A program made the translations under genes and the position numbers. 42,179 nucleotides of DNA. Source: CALJTV01 sp034435835 (GTDB lineage Bacteria; Chloroflexota; Dehalococcoidia; GIF9; UBA5629). The stretch spans positions 1 through 42,179 of the forward strand of contig DAOTWF010000008.1 in the NCBI GenBank assembly GCA_034435835.1. Reading direction: 5' to 3'. Below the pieces are notes generated by a model. That model saw only the letters and a list, made by a program, of their open reading frames with translations. It did not search any database and was not told the DNA's origin. Below are positions 24,426 through 32,649 of this stretch, piece by piece; positions within the stretch are counted from its first letter, which is position 1; every line of letters begins with the position of its first letter.

Positions 24426-27143
24426 ATGAGTGAGATAGCGAAAGCGTACGAGCCAGGGCAGGTGGAGCAGAAGTGGTACCGCTTCTGGCTGGAGCAGGGG
24501 TACTTTACCCCTAAGATAGACCGCAGGCGCGAGCCATTTGTCATCATTATGCCACCACCCAATGTTACCGGTGAGCTCCATCTGGGGCATGCCCTTACGG
24601 CGACGCTCGAGGACATCATGGTGAGGTGGCACCGGATGAAGGGTGAGCCCACCTTATGGCTGCCCGGCGTCGACCACGCCGGCATTGCCACACAGGTGGT
24701 TGTGGAGCAGAAGCTTGCCCAGGAAGGGCTCGACCGGCATAGGCTGGGCAGGGAGAAGTTTTTGGAATATGTCTGGGAATGGGTAAAAAAGTCGCGCAAT
24801 GCTATCACTTATCAGCACCAGAGGCTGGGGGCATCATGCGACTGGACGCGGGAGCGGTTCACCCTAGATGAAGGTCCCAGCCGGGCGGTGCGCACCGCCT
24901 TTGTCCGCCTGTATAACAAGGGGCTGATCTACCGCGGAGAGAGGCTGATAAACTGGTGCCCCAGGTGCCTCACAGCACTTTCAGACCTTGAGGTGCAACA
25001 TAAGGAGGTGGCTGGCCGTCTCTATTACTTGCGCTATCCCTTTGCTGATGGTGATGGTTTCGTCACAGTTGCCACCACCAGACCCGAGACCTACCTTGGT
25101 GATACTGCGGTGGCGGTGAACCCCGAAGATGAGCGTTTCAAATCAGTGGTGGGGAAAAAGGTGGTCCTGCCCGTCATTGGCAGGGTGATACCCATAATCA
25201 CTGATGCGGCGGTTGACCCCTCCTTCGGCACCGGCGCGGTGAAGATAACCCCAGGGCATGACCCGGTGGACTTTGAAATCTCTGAAAGACAGGGGCTGCC
25301 CATAATAAACATAATGAACCCCGATGCCACCATGAATGAGGAGACGGGATCTTACGCAGGGCTTGACCGCTTTGTCTGCCGGCAGCAGGTGGTGGAGGAC
25401 TTTGAGAGAGCCGGGCTACTGGAGAAGATGGAGCCCTATTCCCATTCGGTAGGGCACTGTGACCGCTGTCAGACGATGGTGGAGCCGAGGGTGAGCAAAC
25501 AGTGGTTCGTCCGTGCGGCACCGCTGGCGGAAGCGGCGGTCAAGGCGGTCACCGATGGACGGATAGTTATCATCCCCCAGCGCTTCACCAAAATCTATCT
25601 CAACTGGATGGAAAACATCCGCGACTGGTGTATCAGCCGACAGCTCTGGTGGGGGCACCGCATCCCGGTATGGTATTGTCAGAAGTGTGAGGGGCTGACA
25701 GTGACCGTGGATGAGCCGCAGACCTGCCAGCACTGCGGCTCGGCTGATATTTTTCAGGACCCTGACGTACTTGACACCTGGTTCAGCTCTGCCCTCTGGC
25801 CCCATTCCACGCTTGGCTGGCCCGATGATACCGAGGACTTCCGTTATTTCTATCCCACCTCAGTGATGGAGACCGGGTATGACATACTCTTCTTCTGGGT
25901 GGCGCGGATGATAATGATGGGGCTGGAGGATACAGGAGACATTCCGTTCAGGGTGGTATACCTCCACGGACTCATCCGCGACGAGAAGGGCGAGAAGATG
26001 AGCAAGATGCGGGGCAATGTGCTCAATCCCACCGAGCTCATCGACCAGTATGGTACCGATGCCCTGCGCTTTGCCATCACCGTGGGCACGGCACCGGGGA
26101 ATGATGTCAATCTGGGTAAAGACCGGCTGGAAGCCGGCAGGAACTTTGCCAACAAACTGTGGAACGCGGCGCGGTTTGTCTTCAGCAGCCTTGATGCTGA
26201 CAGGGAGAAGACCAATGGAATTCTTACAGAGCTGGCGCAACTGGCGAGGCTGAAGGGCGTAGACATATGCCGTGCTCTAGCCCTGGCAGCCAGCGCCAGC
26301 CATGTGGAGGACCGCTGGATTGTGAGCCGGCTGCACAACCTTATCCTGGAGGTGGACGAACTGCTATCCGACTACCAGTTCGGTGAAGCCGAGCGCCGCA
26401 TCCATGACTTTTTCTGGGGCGAGTTCTGCGACTGGTACATCGAAATAAGCAAAATCCGCCTCACCCATCCCAATTCCTCGCCTTTGCCCTATCTGGCTAT
26501 AGTGCTGGAGACAACGCTGCGCCTGCTGCATCCCTTTATGCCTTTCCTCACTGAGGAACTGTGGCAGGGGCTGAAGAAGAGGTTGCCAGAGGGGCTGCTG
26601 GCTGCCCCGTCCATAACGGTGGCTCGCTATCCTAAGGCATACAGGCGGGCTATTGACCCCGAGGCGGAACGGGTGATGGGTGCGGTAATTGAGGTCATCC
26701 GTGCCATACGCAACGCACGGGCAGAGCATAAAGTGGCAGCGGGCAAATGGATAGAAGCCCGCATATACACAGATGAACTCAAGTCAGCCATCGTCTCCCA
26801 GAGCGCAGCCATAGAAATGCTTGCCCGGGCAAGGCCAGTGGTGGTTCTCAGGCGGGAGGAGAGGCAGAGGGGTGGGGAGAAAGGGCTGGTGATGGTGCTC
26901 AAGGAAGCGGAGGTGGTCCTGCCCTGGGAAGGGATGGTTGATGTGGTGGCGGAAAGGCAGAGGCTGGAGAAGGAGATGGTTCTGGTGCGGAATGAAATCA
27001 GCCAGCTTGAGCAGCGGCTGAAGGACGAGCAGTTTCTCTCCAAAGCACCGGCTGCGGTGGTGGAAAAGGAGAGGCAGAAGCTGGTGGGCTATCAGGACAG
27101 GCTGGAGAGGCTGAAGCAGGAACTGGAGCAGTTCAGCCCCTGA
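24426..27143 (+). CDS. valS: Valyl-tRNA synthetase
   Basis: Charges tRNA-Val. At 905 residues it is of normal length for a class Ia synthetase. Motifs are PPPNVTGELHLGH (HIGH-type, H52-H55), the CP1 editing domain (about 200-350, including TTRPETYLGDTAVAV), a zinc-finger-like CPRC/CQKC..CQHC set and KMSKM (524-528). The C-terminal coiled coil (about 840-905) is typical of ValS. GGAG lies 8 bases before the ATG. Its last 11 bases overlap the end of the convergent gene. Confidence 0.97.
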   Translation: MSEIAKAYEPGQVEQKWYRFWLEQGYFTPKIDRRREPFVIIMPPPNVTGELHLGHALTATLEDIMVRWHRMKGEPTLWLPGVDHAGIATQVVVEQKLAQEGLDRHRLGREKFLEYVWEWVKKSRNAITYQHQRLGASCDWTRERFTLDEGPSRAVRTAFVRLYNKGLIYRGERLINWCPRCLTALSDLEVQHKEVAGRLYYLRYPFADGDGFVTVATTRPETYLGDTAVAVNPEDERFKSVVGKKVVLPVIGRVIPIITDAAVDPSFGTGAVKITPGHDPVDFEISERQGLPIINIMNPDATMNEETGSYAGLDRFVCRQQVVEDFERAGLLEKMEPYSHSVGHCDRCQTMVEPRVSKQWFVRAAPLAEAAVKAVTDGRIVIIPQRFTKIYLNWMENIRDWCISRQLWWGHRIPVWYCQKCEGLTVTVDEPQTCQHCGSADIFQDPDVLDTWFSSALWPHSTLGWPDDTEDFRYFYPTSVMETGYDILFFWVARMIMMGLEDTGDIPFRVVYLHGLIRDEKGEKMSKMRGNVLNPTELIDQYGTDALRFAITVGTAPGNDVNLGKDRLEAGRNFANKLWNAARFVFSSLDADREKTNGILTELAQLARLKGVDICRALALAASASHVEDRWIVSRLHNLILEVDELLSDYQFGEAERRIHDFFWGEFCDWYIEISKIRLTHPNSSPLPYLAIVLETTLRLLHPFMPFLTEELWQGLKKRLPEGLLAAPSITVARYPKAYRRAIDPEAERVMGAVIEVIRAIRNARAEHKVAAGKWIEARIYTDELKSAIVSQSAAIEMLARARPVVVLRREERQRGGEKGLVMVLKEAEVVLPWEGMVDVVAERQRLEKEMVLVRNEISQLEQRLKDEQFLSKAPAAVVEKERQKLVGYQDRLERLKQELEQFSP

Positions 27144-27828
27144 TAGGCTTGAGCCTTTTAGCCTTCATATCGCGCTGCATCTTCAGCAGTGCCTTCTTGG
27201 TATCGCTGGCGACCTTTGGCTTTTCAGCGCGTTGTACGCGGTACTTGAACAGCCAGTAGGTGAACTCCTTGAGCTCGTCAAGAGTGAAGGACTTCCGCTT
27301 GCGGTAATGCTTTTCCCTCCTGAACATTTCCAGCATGGCTTCGCGGTTCTCGCCGTAGATTCGGCGAAAAGCTTTATCGAGCACATCCTCATCCCTGGTT
27401 ATGCCCAGGGCGGAGTGTTCCTTGCGTATCTCCTCCACCACCGCTGCTACCAGCGCTTCCTCTACGAGCACGCCGTAAAGATAATTCAGATAGGCGCGGT
27501 ACTTGGCGGGACCGATTAAACCCTTGAATTCTTGATGGCTGAGTTCCAGGGGCGGACGGTCGAAAAAGAGGAGGTTAATCTTTTCCTGCTCGGGGACGGC
27601 ATCGCCTACCTCATCGAGAAGGCGCTCTGCCAGCAGCAGCCAGTCGAACGCCTCACCGGCGATGAGGTAGTGATAGTGACGCCCTTTATAATCTTCTTCA
27701 GAGCTTTTCCACAGTCTGATGGCTTCGAGCAAGGCGATGTACCAGTGTTTGCCCTCAGCCAGCGAGCGTTTGAGGTGCTCGATGGCTCTGGCATCAGCCT
27801 CCTTATTCGGCATCTCGGCTGTTGTCAT
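27133..27828 (-). CDS. Hypothetical protein, helical
   Basis: About 231 residues, not recognised. It is predicted largely alpha-helical and soluble, with no signal peptide or membrane segment. The C-terminal 60 residues are strongly basic (many K and R, ending MKAKRLKPIRG), suggesting nucleic-acid contact; the central ELSHQEFKGLIGPAKYRAYLNYLYG segment looks like a conserved core. ATG 27828 is preferred; an in-frame TTG at 27843 is possible. It lies 80 bases after the MBL-fold gene on the same strand and may be the last gene of the polX operon. Its tail overlaps that of valS. Confidence 0.7.
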   Translation of the reverse strand: MTTAEMPNKEADARAIEHLKRSLAEGKHWYIALLEAIRLWKSSEEDYKGRHYHYLIAGEAFDWLLLAERLLDEVGDAVPEQEKINLLFFDRPPLELSHQEFKGLIGPAKYRAYLNYLYGVLVEEALVAAVVEEIRKEHSALGITRDEDVLDKAFRRIYGENREAMLEMFRREKHYRKRKSFTLDELKEFTYWLFKYRVQRAEKPKVASDTKKALLKMQRDMKAKRLKPIRG

Positions 27829-27923
27829 AATAACCCCGTCCAAACAACCAAGTCAGATTTTACGATTTGGCTGACAAGGACTGCAATATCGGCTGCCGGA
27901 CGTCTGGGGTGGAATTGCCCTTA

Positions 27924-28724
27924 TTAGCTGCCTTTCTTAAGAAACGATTTTATCAGGTTGAGTGACGAGAACTGGAGCTGTGTTGGCGCCGCCAGAGCTG
28001 ACTCCTCTCCGAATATTCGCTGTCTGATTTCTTCGGGCGGACAGCCCTGCTGGTGAAGCCGCACCACCTCTTCCCCCAGTTTTTCCAGATAGTCAATCGC
28101 TCTGTCCAGCATGGCGACGGGGTCAGTGATGATGTCCTCTCGTGGTGTGGTAAACATCATCCGGGGGCACAGCTCCCGGACCGTTTTCAAGTCAGCAATT
28201 ATCTGCCAGCTGTCCTCCTGAGGGCGGGCTACCTTTGGCTGGGTGGTGACAAACAGGTCGCCGGAGAAAAGCCAGCCGCGCTCAGGCTCGAAAAGACAGA
28301 TATGATCGCGGTCATGTCCCGGCGTATGGATAACCATAAAACGGAAATGTTCAGTGTCAACGCTATCGCCTATTGGCTTTGCCTCGCTGGGGGTGGGATA
28401 GCCCCAGACATCTTCCTGATATGGATAGAGCCTGGCTTCAGACTTTATTTTGTCTATTGCCAGGGGATGAGCCATGATTTCCATACCAAATTCCTTCTTA
28501 AGCAGGTGGTTGGCGCCGACATGGTCTTCATGGTGGTGCGTATTGACCACGAGCCGCGGTGGCTTATCGCTGAGAAAACCTACGAGTTCACTGGCGGTGT
28601 GAGAGGGACCGGTATCCACCAGCAAGCCATCCACTAAATAGACGGAAGCACAGAAGGGCGGCTTGAGCTGGTAGCGACTCAGCTTGACCTGAGTGACCTC
28701 CTCAAATTGTACAGCTTCGAGCAT
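27924..28724 (-). CDS. MBL-fold metallo-hydrolase
   Basis: A 266-residue metallo-beta-lactamase-fold hydrolase. The metal motif HxHxDH is seen in THHHEDHVG, the second His in HTPGHDRDH and the bridging Asp in LFSGDLFV. The early LLVDTGPS strand is also typical. A helical C-terminus (about 200-266) resembles the LACTB2/glyoxalase-like group. The substrate is unknown. It follows polX by 30 bases. Confidence 0.88.
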   Translation of the reverse strand: MLEAVQFEEVTQVKLSRYQLKPPFCASVYLVDGLLVDTGPSHTASELVGFLSDKPPRLVVNTHHHEDHVGANHLLKKEFGMEIMAHPLAIDKIKSEARLYPYQEDVWGYPTPSEAKPIGDSVDTEHFRFMVIHTPGHDRDHICLFEPERGWLFSGDLFVTTQPKVARPQEDSWQIIADLKTVRELCPRMMFTTPREDIITDPVAMLDRAIDYLEKLGEEVVRLHQQGCPPEEIRQRIFGEESALAAPTQLQFSSLNLIKSFLKKGS

Positions 28725-28754
28725 TATCCTGACGGGGACAAAGAAGCGGTGATA

Positions 28755-30473
28755 TCAGTGGCGGAAGAAGGCGAGGACCTCCTCGAGGGGTCTGGTATTG
28801 AGCACGTCTTCTGCGCGGCACCAGCCGCGTCTGGCGATGCCCACACCGAAGCGCATGAACCCTAGCTGCGCGGTGCTGTGGGCATCGGTGCCGATAGCCA
28901 GCTTCACACCAAGTTCCCGTGCTCGGTAGATGTGCGTGTCCTTGAGGTCGAGCCTGTCTGGCATGGCGTTTATCTCCAGCGCCTTATTGTATCTCGCTGC
29001 CGCCCTGAACACCGCTTCCACGTCCACGGCGGCGGGCTCACGCTCGCCGATAAGGCGGCAGGTGGGATGGGCGATGATGTCCACGTGAGGGTTCTCGATA
29101 GCATTGAGGATACGCCTGGTTATCTGCTCCTCACTCTGCGTCATGGCGGAGTGGATGGCGGCGATTACCACATCCAGTTCCGAGAGCAGCTCATCGGGCA
29201 AATCGATGGTGCCGTCTGCCCTGATATCCACCTCGATGCCGGCGAGGATACGGAAGTCGCCAAGGCTCTGGTTAAGGCGCCTTATCTCCTCTATCTGCTG
29301 TCTCAGGCGCTCTTCGTTCAACCCCTTGGCTATGCCCCTGCCCACGGAATGGTCGGCGATGACGATGTACTTGTAGCCCAGCGCTTTAGCGGCTTTAACC
29401 ATATCCTCGATGGAATCGTGCCCATCGCTCCATTTAGTGTGGGTGTGGAAATCGCCCCTGATGCCCGAAAGCTCGATGAGTCTGGGCAGGGCGCCTTTCT
29501 CGGCGAGTTCTATCTCGCCCTGGTCCTCTCTGAGCTCAGGCGGGATGTACTGCAGACCGAGGCGGTGATAGAACTCCTCCTCGGTGGCGAACTTCTCCAG
29601 CGTATTTGTAGCGAGGTCGGTTATCCCGTACTCACTGAGCTTGAGCCCTTTCTTCTGCTCCCTGGTGCGCAGGGCAATATTGTGCTGCTTGCTCCCGGTG
29701 AAGTACTGAAGGAGGGAGCCGAAGGAATCGTGCTCCACCATCCTCAAATCAGCCTGTAGCCCACCGGGGAGGATAACGCTGGCTTTGGTGGGACCCTGAG
29801 CCAGCACCTGTCTCACCTGGGGGAGGGAGACGAAGACCTTAATCACCTCCTCGGGGTTATCGGCGGTGCCCATGAGGTCGATATCCCCCACGGTCTCCCG
29901 GAAGCGGCGCAGGCTGCCGGCGGCGGTGAGGTTCCTCACGCTGGGGATGGTGCGCAGGGTGCCCAGCACCTCTTCCACCACTGGGAGGGCTTCGCCGATG
30001 GGGATGCGCTGGTCCTTACGCCTGAGTGCCTGTATCTGCTGCAGGATATTTTCGGCGGTCTTTTCGCCCATGCGGAACAGCTTCGCCACCCTGCCATCCT
30101 TAATGGCTTGCTCCAGCTCGTCCACTGTTTTGATGCCCAGTTCGGTGGACAGTTTCTTTGCCGTCTTGGGACCGATGCCCGGTATTTCCAGAAGTGCCGT
30201 TATGCCTTGGGGGAACTCGACTTTCAGTTCCTCGTAGATGCGCAGCTTACCGGTGGTGACTAGCTCGGTGATCTTCTTGGCGATAGCCTCGCCGACTCCG
30301 GGGATAGCCTGCAGGTCTTCCCCTTCCTCCACCATTATCTCCAGCTCCTTGGGCAAATGTTCGATAGCTCTGGCGGCACGCTGATAGGCGCGGATCTTAA
30401 ACGGGTTTTCCCCCTTAAGCTCCAGCAAATCAGCCATGTCCTGGAAGACTTTGGCTATCTCGGTGTTTTTCAT
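28755..30473 (-). CDS. polX: DNA polymerase X with PHP domain (PolX)
   Basis: Family X polymerase/3'-5' exonuclease, 572 residues, used in base-excision or gap-filling repair. The N-terminal 8-kDa-like helices and two helix-hairpin-helix motifs (AIPGVGEAIAKKI, EIPGIGPKTAKKL) are followed by the polymerase palm: GSLRRFRETVGDIDLM supplies two catalytic Asp and LQADLRMV the third. The C-terminal PHP phosphoesterase domain (about 335-572) has DFHTHTKWSDGH, IADHS, GIEVDI, IAHPTCR, ALEINAMPDR and GTDAHS. It begins 2 bases after the stop of a 77-residue acidic gene and has no obvious ribosome-binding site, so translational coupling is likely. Confidence 0.95.
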   Translation of the reverse strand: MKNTEIAKVFQDMADLLELKGENPFKIRAYQRAARAIEHLPKELEIMVEEGEDLQAIPGVGEAIAKKITELVTTGKLRIYEELKVEFPQGITALLEIPGIGPKTAKKLSTELGIKTVDELEQAIKDGRVAKLFRMGEKTAENILQQIQALRRKDQRIPIGEALPVVEEVLGTLRTIPSVRNLTAAGSLRRFRETVGDIDLMGTADNPEEVIKVFVSLPQVRQVLAQGPTKASVILPGGLQADLRMVEHDSFGSLLQYFTGSKQHNIALRTREQKKGLKLSEYGITDLATNTLEKFATEEEFYHRLGLQYIPPELREDQGEIELAEKGALPRLIELSGIRGDFHTHTKWSDGHDSIEDMVKAAKALGYKYIVIADHSVGRGIAKGLNEERLRQQIEEIRRLNQSLGDFRILAGIEVDIRADGTIDLPDELLSELDVVIAAIHSAMTQSEEQITRRILNAIENPHVDIIAHPTCRLIGEREPAAVDVEAVFRAAARYNKALEINAMPDRLDLKDTHIYRARELGVKLAIGTDAHSTAQLGFMRFGVGIARRGWCRAEDVLNTRPLEEVLAFFRH

Positions 30474-30475
30474 GG

Positions 30476-30709
30476 CTAATTATCGAGTCCGAGGCGGCGG
30501 AGCTGTTCGTCTATCTCAGCCCAGTTCGGGTCACCGGTTCGAAAGAAAGGCTCGAAGTACTCCTTGAGCCACTCGAAGTACTCCTCGTCGAGGGCTTCGC
30601 ACATAACTTCCTCTGCCAGTGTGTCCAGGTCGAGGTCTTCGACGCTTTCCTGGTCAAACTCGTCCAGTTCCCCGTCCGGGGACCATTCCTCAAACTCGCG
30701 GTCTGACAT
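30476..30709 (-). CDS. Small acidic protein A, paralogue of the gene at 30811
   Basis: 77 residues, about 28 acidic against 5 basic, family not recognised. The C-terminal half (EEYFEWLKEYFEPFF, then GDPNWAEI) is clearly homologous to the neighbour at 30811-31044 (DDYYEWLKDNFKSFF, GDPDWEWI), and both proteins have the same length. The N-terminal half is an acidic, low-complexity stretch. The stop lies 2 bases before the polX ATG, so the two proteins should be made together. ATG 30709 gives a length equal to the paralogue; GGAAGGAG lies somewhat far (about 12 bases) upstream. Confidence 0.7.
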   Translation of the reverse strand: MSDREFEEWSPDGELDEFDQESVEDLDLDTLAEEVMCEALDEEYFEWLKEYFEPFFRTGDPNWAEIDEQLRRLGLDN

Positions 30710-30810
30710 ATTAAAATTCAAATCTCCTTCCGCTAGTATTGGCGGCACCTAAAAGCTGCAGCCCATCACTCTAGAGTATATGCCGAAGACGGGCTGTATG
30801 CAATGGGGGG

Positions 30811-31044
30811 CTATTTCTGGCTAGTCTGCAGGAGCGCGATTTTCCGCCTTATCCACTCCCAGTCCGGGTCTCCGTGGTTAAAGAAGGACTTAAAGTTGTC
30901 CTTAAGCCACTCGTAGTAATCGTCCTCGGTGTACTGACAGAAAGCCTCAACTAGGGCTTTCCTATCGATGTCCTCCGGAATTTCCAGCTGCAAGTCCTCA
31001 AATTTACAATCGATAAACTCTCCAACAACATCCCTATCGAGCAT
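30811..31044 (-). CDS. Small acidic protein B, paralogue of the gene at 30476
   Basis: 77 residues, family not recognised. It shares the motif [DE]-[DE]-Y-[FY]-E-W-L-K-[DE]-x-F-x-x-F-F-x-x-G-D-P-x-W with protein A, but is less acidic (about 19 acidic, 10 basic). AAGGAG lies about 6 bases before ATG 31044, a good ribosome-binding site that settles the start. It precedes A by about 100 bases, so B-A-polX looks like one transcript. It borders the AT-rich restriction island. Confidence 0.72.
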   Translation of the reverse strand: MLDRDVVGEFIDCKFEDLQLEIPEDIDRKALVEAFCQYTEDDYYEWLKDNFKSFFNHGDPDWEWIRRKIALLQTSQK

Positions 31045-31055
31045 GTTTTGCTCCT

Positions 31056-31566
31056 TTAGTCGGATCTCCAACCTGCGACGAATTCGTGTATCGTGCCTAA
31101 GTATTTTTTCTGCAGCTCATTTACAGCGGCGTTGAACGTATCTATCTCGCTTCCGGGCAATATGGGCCGTTTATTCTCTTCCAATTCCCTCCTTGCTAAT
31201 TCTTTACAGAATGCTTCTGCTACAAGTTCCGCTATTATCACCCCCCTTGTTCAGTTTCCATCCCGCTTAAGTCTGACCCAATGTATTTTCTTACTCCGGG
31301 GAAGTTTACGTAGATCTTGATTTCCCCTGTGTCTCGCACATACTCAACTCGCTGTATTGGGTTTGAAGCTTCGTCTGGTAAAATATTTTGAGCGAATCCC
31401 CCCTTCGCGATTGGGGTATTTTACCTTTTTGCTTGCTTTTCTGTTGTGATACTTGTAAGTCCGCCTTGCCCTCTTGCCCTCCTAGTTGGCAAAATATGGT
31501 AGCCTTTTCACCAGCGATGCGTCCAACCTCGAAACGGAACCAGAGTAGGTGGTTAAAGCTAAGCGG
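31056..31566 (-). pseudogene. Frameshifted C-terminal remnant of an unidentified protein
   Basis: Three protein-like pieces in successive frames join if one G is added to each of two six-G runs (31398-31403 and 31241-31246). Piece 1 begins right after the nuclease stop, in the same frame, and contains FEVGRIAGEKATIF. Piece 2 contains VEYVRDTGEIKIYVNFPGVRK. Piece 3 (31241-31056) contains AELVAEAFCKELARRE and NELQKKYLGTIHEF. There is no start codon at the left end, so the N-terminus is missing. Piece 3 could instead be a coupled 61-residue gene starting at GTG 31241, overlapping the stop of piece 2. The family was not identified. Confidence 0.5.
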
Positions 31567-32202
31567 TCAGATTATTGGGGTGAAGCTTATTATTCCAGAA
31601 GAATCCAACTGATATTTGATAAGCCTAAGAGGCTTTTCAACCTCGATTTGAGACCTCTGTTGAGCGTACGAAATAGCATCCTGGTTGAATTCAGGAGCTA
31701 TTATCGCGCCACCGATGTCACCAAATTCAACGGCCTTCTTCTGGGTGAATATACGCATATATCCGAGTAATTGGCTCAGGCCATCCGCCGTGATAGTGTC
31801 CTTAGCTTTCAATTCGGTGAGTAAATAAAAGTACGGTTTGTTTTCCTGCGCCTCCTGGTAAGTACAAAGGACGTCAATCCTACGTGGCTCAGCTGCCGAG
31901 AGCGGAACTTCTGTCAGCGATTCACTGTACTGTCCCATTAAGGCTCTTGCTTGTGGGGTTTGCCTTGACAGAATATACGAAATGTAGCCTTGAAGGGCAA
32001 ATTCGTATTGGCACAAATAGCATCCTTTGCTCGGAACTGCTGGTAGTCTAGTGAAATCGATTATCGTATCAGTACTCGGACGATTGCCTCCGCTAATAAT
32101 ATCTATCGCCTCAGCGTATAGATTTATGGACTTGGGAGAAGGAGGGCCGCTTTGGGTGGTAGGGACAGAATCTGTATTGTACTTACGTAGTAGTTGAATC
32201 AA
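31567..32202 (-). CDS. PD-(D/E)XK nuclease domain, probable restriction endonuclease part
   Basis: 211 residues reading from TTG 32202. The nuclease core is RRIDVL (D110), then a strand ending in LLTELKAK (E130, K132) and GLSQLLGYMRIF, the D..ExK pattern with the following Q/helix of restriction-type nucleases. C61-x2-C64 might bind metal. The same frame is open upstream into the EVE-like gene, broken by one TAG two codons before this TTG, and the TTG has no convincing ribosome-binding site. It is therefore most likely the second half of one interrupted gene. Base composition is AT-richer than the flanking genes. Confidence 0.6.
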   Translation of the reverse strand: MIQLLRKYNTDSVPTTQSGPPSPKSINLYAEAIDIISGGNRPSTDTIIDFTRLPAVPSKGCYLCQYEFALQGYISYILSRQTPQARALMGQYSESLTEVPLSAAEPRRIDVLCTYQEAQENKPYFYLLTELKAKDTITADGLSQLLGYMRIFTQKKAVEFGDIGGAIIAPEFNQDAISYAQQRSQIEVEKPLRLIKYQLDSSGIISFTPII

Positions 32203-32205
32203 AGC

Positions 32206-32625
32206 CTATTTCTCTTGGTTGCTGATGTTGACTATTGACCTGAAAGGTCCGGTCGGGTCTTTCTGCAGTGCGGCGAGCGACCACACCACCTTTCTATCTA
32301 TTAGGTGAATAAATTCAAAATCGGGAACAGGTTTAAGGAAGTCAATGCGTTTTCGAAACGCAAAACGAAATGGAAATGAATCTCTACTATCTTGAAATAG
32401 ATTATCCTCGCAGAAAAAGGGGACGGAAATAGCTTCGTAAACACCGTGAAACCGTTTCTTACTAGTTTCGTAGAAAAGGATGGTGTCACCGGGCTTTATG
32501 GCAATAAGGTCTCTTAATATCGACCAGAGGTACTGCTGACTCTTGTTGCCCACATTTCCGTACACTCCTTTGGCAAGAGCTATTTCCAAGAATTCGCTCG
32601 CTGCGAAACATATGAAGTTACCCAT
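32206..32625 (-). CDS. EVE/PUA-like modified-base-reading domain, probable restriction endonuclease N-terminus
   Basis: 139 residues. The pattern IKPGDTILFYETSKKRFHGVYEA followed by PFRFAFRKRI and a loop with PVPDF resembles EVE/PUA-like domains, which read modified bases in DNA or RNA; this is a fold-level inference. AAGGGG lies 8 bases before ATG 32625. The frame ends in TAG and continues open, in the same frame, into the PD-(D/E)XK domain, so EVE plus nuclease was probably a single protein of about 350 residues. A DNA methyltransferase gene lies 24 bases upstream. Confidence 0.5.
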   Translation of the reverse strand: MGNFICFAASEFLEIALAKGVYGNVGNKSQQYLWSILRDLIAIKPGDTILFYETSKKRFHGVYEAISVPFFCEDNLFQDSRDSFPFRFAFRKRIDFLKPVPDFEFIHLIDRKVVWSLAALQKDPTGPFRSIVNISNQEK

Positions 32626-32649
32626 CGGCGATGCCCCTTAAAAACGAGC

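Noticed and set aside
28878..29759. Long plus-strand open frame (293 codons) opposite polX
   Set aside because: It is antisense to a well-supported PolX with all catalytic motifs; its translation shows no recognisable motif.
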